Source: Mactra quadrangularis
Lineage: Eukaryota; Mollusca; Bivalvia; Venerida; Mactridae
Assembly (NCBI GenBank): GCA_025267735.1
Contig: CM046301.1
Span: forward strand, 52,843,872 to 52,907,871
Reading direction: 5' to 3'
Length of the DNA stretch: 64,000 bases
The stretch's first letter is position 1. Each line of letters begins with the position of its first letter. This document shows, piece by piece, positions 46,614 through 57,328 of the stretch. The notes under the pieces were generated by a model that had not been told where the DNA came from, searched no databases, and saw only the letters and a program-made list of their open reading frames with translations. A program made the position numbers and the translations under genes.

Positions 46614-48190
46614 GAGCAGTAGTCCAGTGGTAGGATGTGCATATAGGGATATAGAAGTTGCGGGCTGGACCCCCACTAGTAGCACTGCTAATTTCCTTGA
46701 GTAAGTAGTAAATCTGTAATTGCTTCACTCCACTCAGCGGCAGGGACCAGGAAATTTGCCGAAGTCAATCAGTCCAAAGCCGTCCGAGTACCGGATACGG
46801 GTTTTAACGTGTACCGTACGGACCCGACCGTTTACTGTACTTTATTCACGACCATGTTAGTACTTATTTTTTGCTCCCTTTTATTAGGAAGGCATACGAT
46901 ACATTGGCATTGTTTGTTTAATTTTTTACAAAACTTAACTTCTATCTAGCATAAAAGCGTGGTTTCCGAAATTACTCCCCGCAATCGTCGGTCGTTCAAT
47001 AAACAGAACTTGAAAAAAAGGCTGTTTCATCTAGTTCTAATGTTGTTGGAAAACTCTGTCATGTGGGGAAATTATTTTAACTGCGCATGCGCAGAAAAAC
47101 GGGTCCAAAGTAAATGTCTCGCATTTAAGCGTCATTCGCTAAATTAAGAAAGAAAACGTAAAATAATGATAAGCTTTTTTAATTACACACGTAGATTAAA
47201 ACGTTTCTCATACGAAGTGACGATCTAGCGTGGGTCTCGAAAATGTATGACATCTCATCACAATGGTTTAAGCGGTTTCTTTTAACACAAAAGATTATCA
47301 AATCGTGCATAGTACACCATTTATAGATAGTTTAATGACAAAACTGTTCGTTTTGAAAATTATTTTTGTTGAATTTGGAATTTAATAGTAATCATTAATT
47401 TTGTTCACCAAAGAAGGGAGAAGAGAGGGTTGAATTTTTATCATCAACAACTGTACCTTCGATTAATAAGAATTTGCGTAGATACATGTCCTAAGATAAT
47501 TTCTTATTATTCACACCTCAATTTAAGACGTAAAAATAAATCATGAATCAAGTCAAACAAATTAAAGATTAAACGAATGTACATCAATCAGGAATTGACA
47601 ACAAAAGCAGTTAAATTGTTTTCTTTAATTATTCATAAAACATTCTTTATAAAAGATTATTGTTTTTTACAAGTTTACAGGTTTCAAACAGACCGATTGA
47701 AAAACGTAATCGGTTCGATGGACACGATTAAGTAAGAACATATTCTTCTGCTGTTCTTCAAATTAATTGAGTGCAAATCAAGCGTACCTTGCTGTGTTTG
47801 ATAAAAAAAAAATCACTGCCTCAACCCCACATGATACCTGTAACCATGGATACGTTATACAGGGTCCTTGATGTGTAACCTGTGGACAATTATGCAGGAT
47901 ATTACATCAGTAAACAGAGGGTTTTAGCAACTGATAGTTGTTTGATAATATTTTATCGATACGTTTTCTTGAAAATTATGAAAATTAATGGTTTGAGGTC
48001 AAAATTAGCGAATTTTTCCCAGACCGATTTTTTTAAGGATTTTGAAATCTCAATCGGTCCAAACTGAAAAAATCGGTCTGAAAACCGAAAAACCGGCGAT
48101 TTCCTGGTCCCTGCTCAGCGGTAAATGGGTACCTGCAAGGATAGTATATTTCTGTTGTGCCAATTTGTCAGCTGCACTAAGTGAAGTAAA
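46614..48190 (+). repeat. tRNA-like SINE (fourth family) split by a hAT element
   Basis: Left part 46614-46740 (GCAGTAGTCCAGTGGTAGG, GTAGCACTGCTAATTTCCTT) and right part 48122-48190 (TAAATGGGTACCTGCAAGG). A second copy at 48908-49040 shows the same CTAATTTCCTTGAG block. Confidence 0.75.
46741..48113. mobile_element. hAT element, 1,373 bp, perfect 8-bp target duplication
   Basis: Inverted ends CAGGGACCAGGAAATTTGCC and CAGGGACCAGGAAATCGCCG; CTCAGCGG flanks both sides exactly (46733-46740, 48114-48121). CAGGG ends with an 8-bp duplication are typical of hAT. Internal ACCGATT/AATCGGT motifs make it fold-back rich. No transposase ORF. Confidence 0.93.
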
Positions 48191-48581
48191 AAAAAACCTC
48201 CATGGAGATTGATAGATAGATACCAGTAGCCTGATGACCAGGGTAATAGCTGTAAAAGTTAGTTAACATGCATAAGCATGAAACTTAAGATTATAAAAGA
48301 CCATTACTTTATATATCTTTATAATGCTCTCAGTCACATTATAATCTCTCACACATTGTCATAGACTCAAAGTGTTGTTAATGACTTGTACTATATTGTT
48401 GTTAATGATGTTTGAGTGAGAAGAATTGTAAGTAAAGGATTATAAATCAAGTCTTAATATGTTTCTTCTAAGATATAACTTTGTTCTTGTCAATTCTCTG
48501 TATGATACTTGACCTTCTATGTGTTGTACCTTGTAAACCTTCCATTACAGATCAATAGATAAAGATTTTTTTATGTTCCAA

Positions 48582-48893
48582 ACAATGCAACCTGGGACAG
48601 TAGTGCAGTTGGAAGCACGCCTGGATTTTCAAATCTAGTGTCCAGAAGGGGGTACGAGTTCGAATCTCACCTAGGGAGGTTATACCCTTCCATAAAAATT
48701 TGACAATAATGTCAATTTTCCTCTGTTAATAAGATATATGGAGAAGTTTCCTGCCTTGTGCAAGGGTATGTGAGTACTGGTTATAGACAAGGGTCCAAGA
48801 AAGCTAGGTTAGGTGCGCCTGGACGATGTAAAAAAACTAAAAAATTGTGTTGACACAGTGTTAAACCTAGTATAAATAAACTAACACAATGTA
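48582..48893 (+). repeat. tRNA-like SINE (third family), copy 2
   Basis: A box GTAGTGCAGTTGGAAGC, B box GAGTTCGAATCTCACC, body with AAGCTAGGTTAGGTGCGCCT and end GTATAAATAAAC. Related to 27945-28138 and 49430-49690. Confidence 0.75.
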
Positions 48894-48907
48894 GTTATTC
48901 TCTTTAT

Positions 48908-49040
48908 ATAACCAACTGTTATTGAAAGGTCCTGGGTTCAAACACCATTTGTGGTACTACTAATTTCCTTGAGCAAGAATTTTACCTACAGTTGTTCCTC
49001 TCAACCCAGGTGTAAAAGAGCACTGTTAGGGTTACCTGCT
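48908..49040 (+). repeat. tRNA-like SINE (fourth family), partial
   Basis: B-box-like GGGTTCAAACACC followed by GTACTACTAATTTCCTTGAG, matching 46660-46705. Confidence 0.6.
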
Positions 49041-49429
49041 TGAAGATGATTTAATTGATCAAGGATTATCATACAAAACTGTAATAGGAAGCAAACCTAA
49101 GAACAAAATATAGCGCTGTATAATGTACTGTATTCAACTATATGTTGATAGACATAATAATGTATGTTTGCCACTTTAAAAGGTCTTAGCATGTTTTCTT
49201 ATAAAGATGTGATGCCTACACCATGTGACAATTTTTTATCTGTTTGGCTCAAAATATTAAAAGAAATGCACCCAAGGGAATTTTTTCTGCCACAAATTTT
49301 TACGATTTCTTTTTTTGTATGGGATAGTGTGAAATCCATTATTCCAATATTTTGACCCATTTCGATAGTATGACAGCTTATCGGGTAAATGTTATAAAAA
49401 ATTAATATAAGCTCATCCTAATAAAGGTT
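49041..49429. other. Unassigned sequence
   Basis: No supported feature. Confidence 0.45.
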
Positions 49430-49690
49430 TTTACCCAGGTCAATAGACTAGTTGGTAGTGCGGGAATATTCTATATAGAGTTCAGAAGAGGACACGTACA
49501 GGCTCAAATCCCACCCTGGCATACACTTCAATGAAAATTTGACCATAATTTCAATTATCCTCCAAATATTACAAATGCATATCAAGAAGTTGCTGGCCTC
49601 TTGAAATGGTAGGTAAGTAAGGTGCACTGGCCCCATAGATAAATTAAATTGTATTGACACGGCATTAAACCCAGTGTATGAAAAAAATTA
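49430..49690 (+). repeat. tRNA-like SINE (third family), copy 3
   Basis: A-box-like AGACTAGTTGGTAGTGC, B-box-like GGCTCAAATCCCACC, then AATGAAAATTTGACCATAAT as in copy 2 (AAAAATTTGACAATAAT) and end GGCATTAAACCCAGTGTATG. Confidence 0.72.
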
Positions 49691-50640
49691 ACTCAACATT
49701 CCTGTCACAATTACTTCCCTTTCCTAATCTATTCTATCGGACATTATTTATCGATTAAACAATTATTATTATTAATGGCAGAAAATGTGATGCATCAACT
49801 TGAAACATTGATAAAGGTTTTTATATTAATTAAACGATGAATCAATATTACTTAACTCAATATTCATGTAATCATTCTTTGCATCAATTATGTCTCTTTT
49901 GAATCAATTATGTTGCTTTTGCTTCAATTATGTTTCTTTGTGTTTATTAGAAATAATAGTTAGAATAATCAGATTCATGTGAAAGCTTGACGTAGCATTC
50001 TAATTAAATTTGTGTATAAGTTGCATGAAATATCCAATTTAACTCTGAATACCTTCCATGACTTCATAATTAATGGTACTTGTTAACAAATACATTTTGT
50101 ATTATTGAATATTTCACAAACCAACCCAGTTTTTCCAGTACCAGAATAGCTGGATGTTTTTTATTCTGCTTTATTAACTAAGTTGCCATTTACGTCTGAT
50201 AAGTGTATTGACTTATTAATTGGGGTACGACATACTGAGTTCATATTACTGTTACTTGATTTAGCATATGAGTAGATTAGATTCTGAATGGAAGTTGATG
50301 TTTTTTTCCAATCAAAAGACTTTGTTTGTACCACAGGTTAATGTATAGAATGTTTTTTAGAAAGATTAATGTAACGTTATAATTAAATACTCTAAAGGTG
50401 AAAGGCTATATTCATGTCTATTTTTCAATCATTGTGGAACACAGACAACTTCTGATTTTTAATTAATGGGTATTATGAAAAAAATTTCTTCGAGAAAATT
50501 TTCTAACAAAAAATCAGTACATCTCATGTAAAACAGAGCATAGTTCCATGCTGAAACTCTGTAAAGGTTAACTGTGAAATTTTCATGAAATATTTATGTA
50601 AGCATTCTATACATTCTTTACTCACATTGAGTTCATTACT
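49691..50640. other. Unassigned AT-rich sequence
   Basis: No supported feature; ATTATGT..TTTTG..TCAATTATG phrases repeat loosely at 49880-49930. Confidence 0.45.
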
Positions 50641-52730
50641 CAGGGCTCCACATTAATATTGACCATCTGTATCTGATGCTCATACCAAATGTTTACTAGC
50701 AACAACAAGTTGCCCAAATCCAAATACAGTCCATATGACACATCAAACAAGTTGTCCAATACAGTCCACATGGCTCATCAAACAAGTTGCCCAATACAGT
50801 CCACATGTCACATCAAACAAGTTACCCAATACAGTCCACATGTCACATCAAACAAGTTGTCCAATACAGTCCACATGGCTCATCAAATAAGTTGTCCAAT
50901 ACAGTCCACATGTCACATCAAACAAGTTGCCCAATACAGACCACATGTCACATCAATCAGGTTGTCAAATACAGTCCACATGGCTCATCAAACAAGTTGT
51001 CCAATACAGTCCACATGACACATCAAACAAGTTGTCCAATACATTCCACATGACACATCAAACAAGTTGCCCAATACAGTCCATATGACACATCAAACAA
51101 GTTGTCCAATACAGTCAACATGGCTCATCAAACAAGTTGCCCAATACAGTCGACATGGCTCATCAAACAAGTTGCCCAATACAATCCATATGACACATCA
51201 AACAAGTTGCCCAATACAGTCCATATGACACATCAAACAAGTTGTCCAATACAGACCACATGTCACATCATACAAGTTGCCCAATACAGTCCATATGACA
51301 CATCAAACAAGTTGCCCAATACAGACCACATGACACATCAAACAAGTTGTCCAATACAGTCCACATGACACATCAAACAAGTTGCCCAATACAGTCCACA
51401 TGTCACATCAAACAAGTTGTCCAATACAGTCCAGATGACACATCAAACAAGTTGCCCAATACAGTCCATATGACACATCAAACAAGTTGCCCAAATCCAA
51501 ATACAGTCCACATGTCACATCATACAAGTTGCCCAATACAGACCATATGCCACATCAAACAAGTTGCCCAATACAATCCATATGCCACATCAAACAAGTT
51601 GCCCAATACAGTCCATATGCCACATCAAACAAGTTGCCCAAAACAGATCATATGCCACATCAAACAAGTTGCCCAATACAGTCCAGATGACACATCAAAC
51701 AAGTTGCCCAATACAGTCCATATGACACATCAAACAAGTTGCCCAAATCCAAATACAGTCCACATGTCACATCATACAAGTTGCCCAATACAGACCATAT
51801 GCCACATCAAACAAGTTGCCCAATACAATCCATATGCCACATCAAACAAGTTGCCCAATACAGTCCATATGCCACATCAAACAAGTTGCCCAATACAGAT
51901 CATATGCCACATCAAACAAGTTGCCCAATACAGTCCATATGACACATCAAACAAGTTGCCCAATACAGTCCATATGCCACATCAAACAAGTTGCCCAATA
52001 CAGTCCATATGACACATCAAACAAGTTGCCCAATACAGACCATATGCCACATCAAACAAGTTGCCCAATACAGTCCATATGACACATCAAACAAGTTGCC
52101 CAATACAGACCATATGCCACATCAAACAAGTTGCCCAATACAGTCCATATGCCACATCAAACAAGTTGTCCAATACAGACCACATGACACATCAAACAAG
52201 TTGCCCAATACAATCCACATGACACATCAAACAAGTTGCCCAATGCAGTCCACATGTCACATCAAACAAGTTGTCCAATGCAGTCCACATGTCACATCAA
52301 ACAAGTTGCCCAATACAGACCATATGACACATCAAACAAGTTGCCCAAATCCAAGTACAGTTCATGTGACACATCAAACAAGTTGCCCAAATCCAAGTAC
52401 AGTTCATGTGACACATCAAACAAGTTGCCATTTATCCAAAAAGGATACTTGATTGTGAAAGGTGCAAAAAAAAATCAATATTTTGAACCATTGCATAGCA
52501 ATCAAATTATTTTATGATTGATGGGACTTGAAATCTACAAGATAATACAAAATATGAGTGATTGCATTGTGAGTTATCACATCTTTTTTTATGGGCTTCA
52601 GAGTAAATTCCATCAGAACTATGAAATAACTTAGAGTAAACCTGTAATTACCAGTGAATGTGTTACCAGTCATACCAATAAACTGTATAGGTCGTCAGAG
52701 CAATAGGATGACATTCTATGTTAGGCCCTC
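50641..52730. mobile_element. Dispersed TIR element, copy C, carrying an expanded satellite
   Basis: Left end CAGGGCTCCACATTAATATT and right end (reverse complement) GAGGGCCTAACATAGAATG are inverted to each other. Left interior (AAATGTTTACTAGCAACAAC, AAGTTGCCCAAATCCAAATA) and right interior (TATAGGTCGTCAGAGCAATA) match the two halves of copy A at 1-150. The 35-bp array sits between them. CAGGGCT ends suggest hAT, but no target duplication was seen. Confidence 0.65.
50705..52430. repeat. 35-bp satellite array, about 49 copies
   Basis: Unit: CACATCAAACAAGTTGCCCA + ATACAGTCCATATGA with substitutions at few positions (CCACATGTCA, CATATGCCA, GGCTCATCA, CCAATACAGACC). Some units carry a 7-bp insertion (CCAAATCCAAATACAG). 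Larger blocks recur, for example 51487-51640 and 51739-51892. No stop codon occurs in any + frame of the consensus, so every frame shows long ORFs. Confidence 0.95.
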
Positions 52731-53131
52731 TTGCTATTAGTTGTTTATATTACTATGGTTACCCATAAATGAACGCCGAAAATATGAACTATTAAGTGCC
52801 AGTTCAAAACCTCAATCTACAACAACACCAATAATGATATTATTAGCTGGATTTTTCAACGAAAAAATTTGGTCGGGCATCCGATGTTGTTAACAGTTGT
52901 GTTAAAGTTTTTCTTTACCATATATTTCTGCTATTTATTGTCAGATCTTTATGAAACTTCATACAATGATAACATACCATGTGATGAACAACATTAGAAA
53001 GTAACCACAACTCTACCTGGCTTTATTATGTAATATTTTTCATTTGTAATTTTTGCATTAAAGTTTTTAAATCCAGCTTTAAAGTGGTTTCCACATTGCA
53101 TTCTTGTATATAAATATTATTAATATTTCAG
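52731..53131. other. End of intron 1, unique sequence
   Basis: No feature other than the pyrimidine-poor acceptor ending TTTCAG at 53131. Confidence 0.5.
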
Positions 53132-53268
53132 GTTTTACCAATGTACTTGGTGAAAGTGTTACAATCATGGGTATGTTAATGACAGCTATGTCTATATTAT
53201 TATTTATGGCTGCTATAAGACTATTTCTAATCTCAGCAAAATTAAAAAAAGCTGAAAGAACTCTCCAG
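53132..53268 (+). CDS. Coding exon 2: second membrane segment
   Basis: Exon 2 completes Gly61 and encodes residues up to Gln106. It follows an acceptor ending TTTCAG and stops at CTCCAG before a GTTTGT donor (phase 0). The encoded stretch has a short polar turn (FTNVLGES), then a Met/Leu/Ile-rich hydrophobic segment of about 24 residues (about 70-93), then a basic stop-transfer region (SAKLKKAER). With exon 1 this makes a tight membrane hairpin with a loop of roughly nine residues. The upstream in-frame part of the open frame (starting at 53104) is intron. Confidence 0.82.
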
Positions 53269-54117
53269 GTTTGTATATATTTATATATTTGTGAAGGTTG
53301 TTTAGGATAACTTGAGACAAATAGACCTAATTAAGAACTCAATTTTATGAGTTTTTCAGTCCTTGAACAGGAGGTATAGACTTGGGCTTCTTACAAAGTT
53401 TTACTTTGGCAAATTGCATTGTTCTCACTGCAAGGTCAAGGTCTTTTTTAGAGGTAAAAGGTCCCATTTATTCCTAGAAAGAGCAAAAAGGGACAGGTAG
53501 GAGATAAAAAGGGACTGGTCAGTACCTGGCTATTCTGCTGTAAAATTTCACTAGATTTCCTCTCAAAGCAAACAGGCTAGATTGAGATAACCTGGATTGT
53601 GATTTGGGCTTACTGGTAATGCAAATCAACAGGTCTTGAAATTGGTGTCCATCAACATAACACTATGGAGAAATGATGTCCGCTTATACATAGTCAGTTA
53701 ATTTATTCCAGTCTATAAGTATCAACTTATCATGCATTATCTCCAATCTAGGTATTAGATATACATTTTGTAATTGTATTACCATTCATAGTGTGTCTCC
53801 TATCTGTGTTAATTCACAGAGATTTATTGTCCTTCTGACAGATTTTACTGGTTTAAACCATACACAACTTGTTCTTTCTTTTAACTATTAATGAGTACAG
53901 AATATAGATTCATGTTTACTGACTTACCTAGCAGCTTATTTTCTCTCACTAAAAACTGATTAGAATTTGTAAGATGAGACTCGGAGGGATTGGAGCTTTT
54001 TAAGTATATTAACTACACTGTACATGTATTTATGAATTAAGAAGAAAAGACAAATGTTATTCCTTGGGAATATCTGGAAAACCTGGATAACGTTTAGAAG
54101 GGTTTCCAAACCCAATA
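53269..54117. other. Intron 2, first part
   Basis: AT-rich unique sequence; no feature recognised. Intron 2 spans 53269-55902. Confidence 0.5.
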
Positions 54118-54400
54118 TTTTATACCCCCCGTAACTCTGTTTGGGGGTATATAGGCGTCAGCTAGTTGGTCTGTTGGTCTGTAGCTTTTACCTGTCCGCT
54201 GAATTTCTCAGGACCTATTGTACAGGTTTGATTCAAACTTCACACATAGACCAGATATCAAGCATACATGTGCATATCTCATTTTACAATTACCATCCAT
54301 TGATTTTTCGCAGTTATGGCTCTGGATGACAAATCTTTTTCACTCATTTTCTCTTCACCTACTAGTGGATAGATTTTAGAGTTTCACTGTCTGCCTCTGT
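54118..54400. repeat. Diverged TATACCCCC repeat in intron 2
   Basis: TTTTATACCCCCCGTAACTC followed by TTTGGGGGTATATAGG hairpin, then a repeat-like body (ATTTCTCAGGACCTATTG, CATACATGTGCATATCTC). Similar start to 40045-40308 but a different body. Confidence 0.6.
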
Positions 54401-55902
54401 GTGGAAGATTAATGGAGTTCTGGTAAAAGGACAGTGTTCAGTAAAGCTAGTTAGGTCACATGTTTTATCAATTTAGATAAATTGTGCTTTCCATTTTTAT
54501 TATGCTTTACAAACAGATTGGTTTTGGAAATAAACTCATATCCTGTTAGCCATTGATAGATTACTGCTTGTAGTTATACTTTCAATTTGTATTTAGTTCC
54601 TTGCCTTGTTTACATCGTCTACGTCACGCAACTTGAAATGAGCCATCCAACTGCAGACTGTGAATAATACTACTGTCAAATTAGCTCGCAAACCTTGGTC
54701 TAAAAAAAGAAATTATGCAATCAAAATGCTATTAATAGTGTTTCGTCTGGATGAAAGCTATGCATTGATTGTCGACATAAAAGTTATCTTGAAGTGACCC
54801 TCCATGGGAACCTTAGGGATCCTGAACAATAACACTCTACAGGATATCTGTTTACAGAGATTGTTGCAAATCATGCAATTTTTGACAAATTTTGAAGCCC
54901 AAAATAATGCTAAATTTGAGAAAAGTAAGGTTCCTGTATTAAAACCATTTCACTATTAAGACTATCATTTTGATTGTCCTACCTCAATTAATTTATGAAT
55001 CAAGTTCTAACAACACAAATAATAGCTTTTTAATATTTTTCCTGGTCTCCAAGTTCTGAACATTTTGGATGAAATTCTTTGCTAGAAGAAAAGACAATGA
55101 AATTATGAGATGGAATTCAGACTTACACTAAGCTTGCTATCCAATAATTACCAGTCCAACTTGTTTATGCTGCCATGTTCTTTAAAACATCTGTGTAGGC
55201 TGGGAAAATGACTTCATTCAAGAACAGAAATTAGTCTGAAACAGTTAAACTTATTTCATTACTTTCATAGATTACCACTGTTGTTCATACTAATTGAAAT
55301 TGATCCTATGTTCTAGTTTATTTAACAGTGGCAAATTTCATGAAGTTATAGTTTCTTTTTAAGGTGGAAATTCCCCCATCATGCATGCAAAACATCAGGA
55401 GACAGGGTGTTAGACATGTCATCATGATTTAAGAAATTTGATCATAAACCTGCCTTATTCTAACACTGATTCTGACAGATGTCACAAGTCTTTGCATGAA
55501 ATACATTAAGAGATGTTTTATCTTTAAAAGTCTAAGCTAGAGAAAGTAGGTTAATTCAAGTTTTTCACGTCTTATCACAGTGAGAACAATACCTTATGTC
55601 AGACTGAAAGACTCATGTTTTCTCCTTAGAAATAATGTATCCATTTAAAGATTTCATTGACTTGTGTTTACACTAAGTTCAAGTTGACAAGAGTGCCTTG
55701 TTTTACATTTATATGGTATCGATGGAGGAGTTCTAGATATTTCTTGCAGAGGGTTAAGGGTCAAATATGGAATAGGGAGTTTGGTCTGGTCACTAAAATT
55801 ATGAATTTGTACCTCATATGTATAGTGATACAAACTAGCTGGGAATACCCAGCTTTAGTCTTTATAGTGAAACTTCATTGTATACTGTGTGTATATTTTC
55901 AG
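54401..55902. other. Intron 2, remainder
   Basis: Holds a diverged inverted copy (54865-54985) of the dispersed repeat at 58756-58928. Otherwise unique and AT-rich. Confidence 0.45.
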
Positions 55903-56009
55903 ATATCACGTGGTACTGTAGCTTCTATGGTAATAGAACGTGAAGATGAAAGAGGAACATTAACTGTTGTCATGGATGCTGTAAACATTGAAACAAGACA
56001 TAGGAGAAG
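55903..56009 (+). CDS. Coding exon 3: charged juxtamembrane linker
   Basis: This exon encodes residues 107-141 and two bases of codon 142. The acceptor is TATTTTCAG and the donor is GTATAT, entering phase 0 and leaving phase 2. The peptide starts ISRGTVASMVIERED, contains a possible beta-strand (TLTVVMDAV) and ends in a basic RHRRR stretch. No membrane segment or known domain is seen; it reads as a cytosolic linker between the second membrane segment and the PPxY tail. The longer open frame running in from 55657 is intron sequence. Confidence 0.78.
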
Positions 56010-56099
56010 GTATATTTAGAATTTATATAATGTACTTAATAATCTTAAAGATTCAATCTTTAGCATTTGTTAGTATGATTATGATGGGAGATTAAATTT

Positions 56100-56405
56100 T
56101 TGGAAGCTCACTCAACATGACGAGACGATGTGCCCCGTGCAAGAACCTTGTAAAATCTCAAAGGACCAATAAAAGATATCAAAGGTAAAATGTTGTCAAA
56201 AACTGGTTTGTTCAAGTGATATCTCCACCAAATAACACAAGGGATTTAAAATAGTATGGCACAAATGTAACCATGACGAGACGGTGTGTCCCGTGCATAA
56301 ACCATGTTGATATTTTAAAGGGCTTGGCCAATTTTTGGGGTCAAATGACCTTCCCTTCCACATGGTGCCAGGCGGGGTATATATCACTTCTGTGATAGCT
56401 CTAGT
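56100..56405. repeat. Dispersed repeat in intron 3
   Basis: Two partial copies of CATGACGAGACG.TGTG..CCGTGCA..AACC (56116 and 56271), then GGTCAAATGACC, GCCAGGCGGGGTATATA and CTGTGATAGCTCTAGTT. Looks like a common bivalve intronic repeat, from general memory. Intron 3 is 56010-56618. Confidence 0.6.
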
Positions 56406-56618
56406 TGATTTTATTTACAATACAATAATTGAGTGTGCTGTTAGTGGGCTGCTCTTACTAAAATTCCAGCTGACAATTTTGAGTGGCTATTCATATTTTA
56501 GGTTTGCATGATAGGATCTTGCCCCCAATATCATGTGTATGATAAATAACCTGTGGTTAATGAATAGCATCAAACTCCATGTACGTGTGTACAGTGTACT
56601 TACCTTTAAATTTTCCAG

Positions 56619-56934
56619 GTCTAATGACAGTAATCGACCACCTGATTACGAGGAAGCAACAAGTGATTATTACCCAGAAGGCACTAGTGAAGTAGTTATA
56701 GACTCTCTTAGTGGTGACCCACCACCACCCTATGGTCCTCCCACGTATGATCAGGCTATGAGTGAATCCAAAACTGACTTACGTGGTAAACTCAATGATA
56801 CCGAGGATACGTGTTCTGATGTGCCAGGTACCAGCTATGAACATTATGAGAGGGAGTTAGTGGAACGAACTGAACCGTGTGAGGAACCAGAAATATTACA
56901 TGAATATCAAGATTTACCAGCAGTGACTATTTGA
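56619..56934 (+). CDS. Coding exon 4: acidic PPxY tail and stop codon
   Basis: The last coding exon follows the acceptor TTTTCCAG at 56618; its first base completes Arg142 and TGA lies at 56932-56934. It encodes a low-complexity, acidic, Tyr-rich tail of about 104 residues. Three PPxY motifs are visible: PPDYEEA (149-155), PPPY (177-180) and PPTYDQA (182-188), the last two separated by a single Gly. PPxY is the standard ligand of group I WW domains (established knowledge), so a role as adaptor or substrate for a NEDD4-type ligase, or in trafficking, is a reasonable inference. Further Tyr sites (TSYEHYERE) follow. The C-terminus is PAVTI, resembling a weak PDZ ligand (V-T-I). Confidence 0.85.
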
Positions 56935-57314
56935 TATCTACTTATGTTTTGATGTCTTAAGATTGTGTTAATACATTGGAGCTATAAGATTTGAAAATTG
57001 TCTTTCCAATTTTTTTATGTTTTGTTTTGTTTTTGTCCTTATATATGTTTACTTTTTTGTAGGATTTACTTGTAGTTTTTTTGTGGCACATGTGTCTATT
57101 GGGGGACCAAAATTTATTTTACCCCTATTGTTGAATATAATGTTTATGTGTTTTAAAAATTGTTATATAGATATATATATTTGAAAGTGCATTATAATGA
57201 CTAGTTAGATATATGTAAAGAAGTTTGTATATACATGTTCATGTAATATCATTGTGTTCATCAATTATTAAGTATGATTTTATGAAGGGGTCATATTATG
57301 AAACATCTAATGAT

Positions 57315-57320
57315 AATAAA
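57315..57320 (+). terminator. Likely poly(A) signal AATAAA
   Basis: This is the first canonical AATAAA after the stop codon, giving a 3' untranslated region of about 0.4 kb (56935 to about 57340) that is T-rich and lacks other long features. It directly precedes a degenerate piggyBac-like MITE. Confidence 0.5.
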
Positions 57321-57328
57321 CTCATTAT

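Larger units (their letters stand above)
6889..53131 (+). other. Intron 1, 46.2 kb, phase 1
   Basis: GTAAGT donor and TTTCAG acceptor. It is made almost wholly of transposon copies, minisatellites and AT-rich unique sequence, listed separately. No exon-like conserved ORF was recognised inside it on either strand. Confidence 0.75.
6634..57320 (+). other. Spliced gene model: two-pass membrane protein with three PPxY motifs (246 aa)
   Basis: The coding sequence is join(6708..6888, 53132..53268, 55903..56009, 56619..56934), 741 nt, giving 246 residues plus TGA. All introns are GT-AG and the reading frame is kept across junctions of phase 1, 0 and 2, which is unlikely by chance. Seen in the protein: a basic N-terminus without acidic residues (1-40), hydrophobic segments at about 41-61 and 70-93, a charged linker, and an acidic tail with PPDY (149-152), PPPY (177-180) and PPTY (182-185). 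Short two-pass proteins with PPxY tails exist in several families (for example TMEM252- or TMEM51-like, or NDFIP adaptors); the motifs usually recruit WW-domain proteins such as NEDD4-type ligases. I cannot name an orthologue. A membrane hairpin with both ends in the cytosol is inferred from the charges. The model runs from a splice acceptor before 6634 to an AATAAA signal; an upstream untranslated exon is expected but not located. Confidence 0.82.

Noticed and set aside
50705..52430. CRISPR-like regular array
   Set aside because: Units are contiguous with no unique spacers and the context is an animal genome.
50689..52517. Many overlapping ORFs up to 221 codons with His/Gln/Asn-rich 35-residue repeats
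   Set aside because: Products of a 35-bp satellite with no stop in any + frame; the same peptide appears in all frames with no start context or splice sites.
55657..55902. In-frame upstream extension of exon 3
   Set aside because: A good TATTTTCAG acceptor lies at 55902 and phase-compatible joining to exon 2 gives a coherent protein; the extension has no recognisable content.
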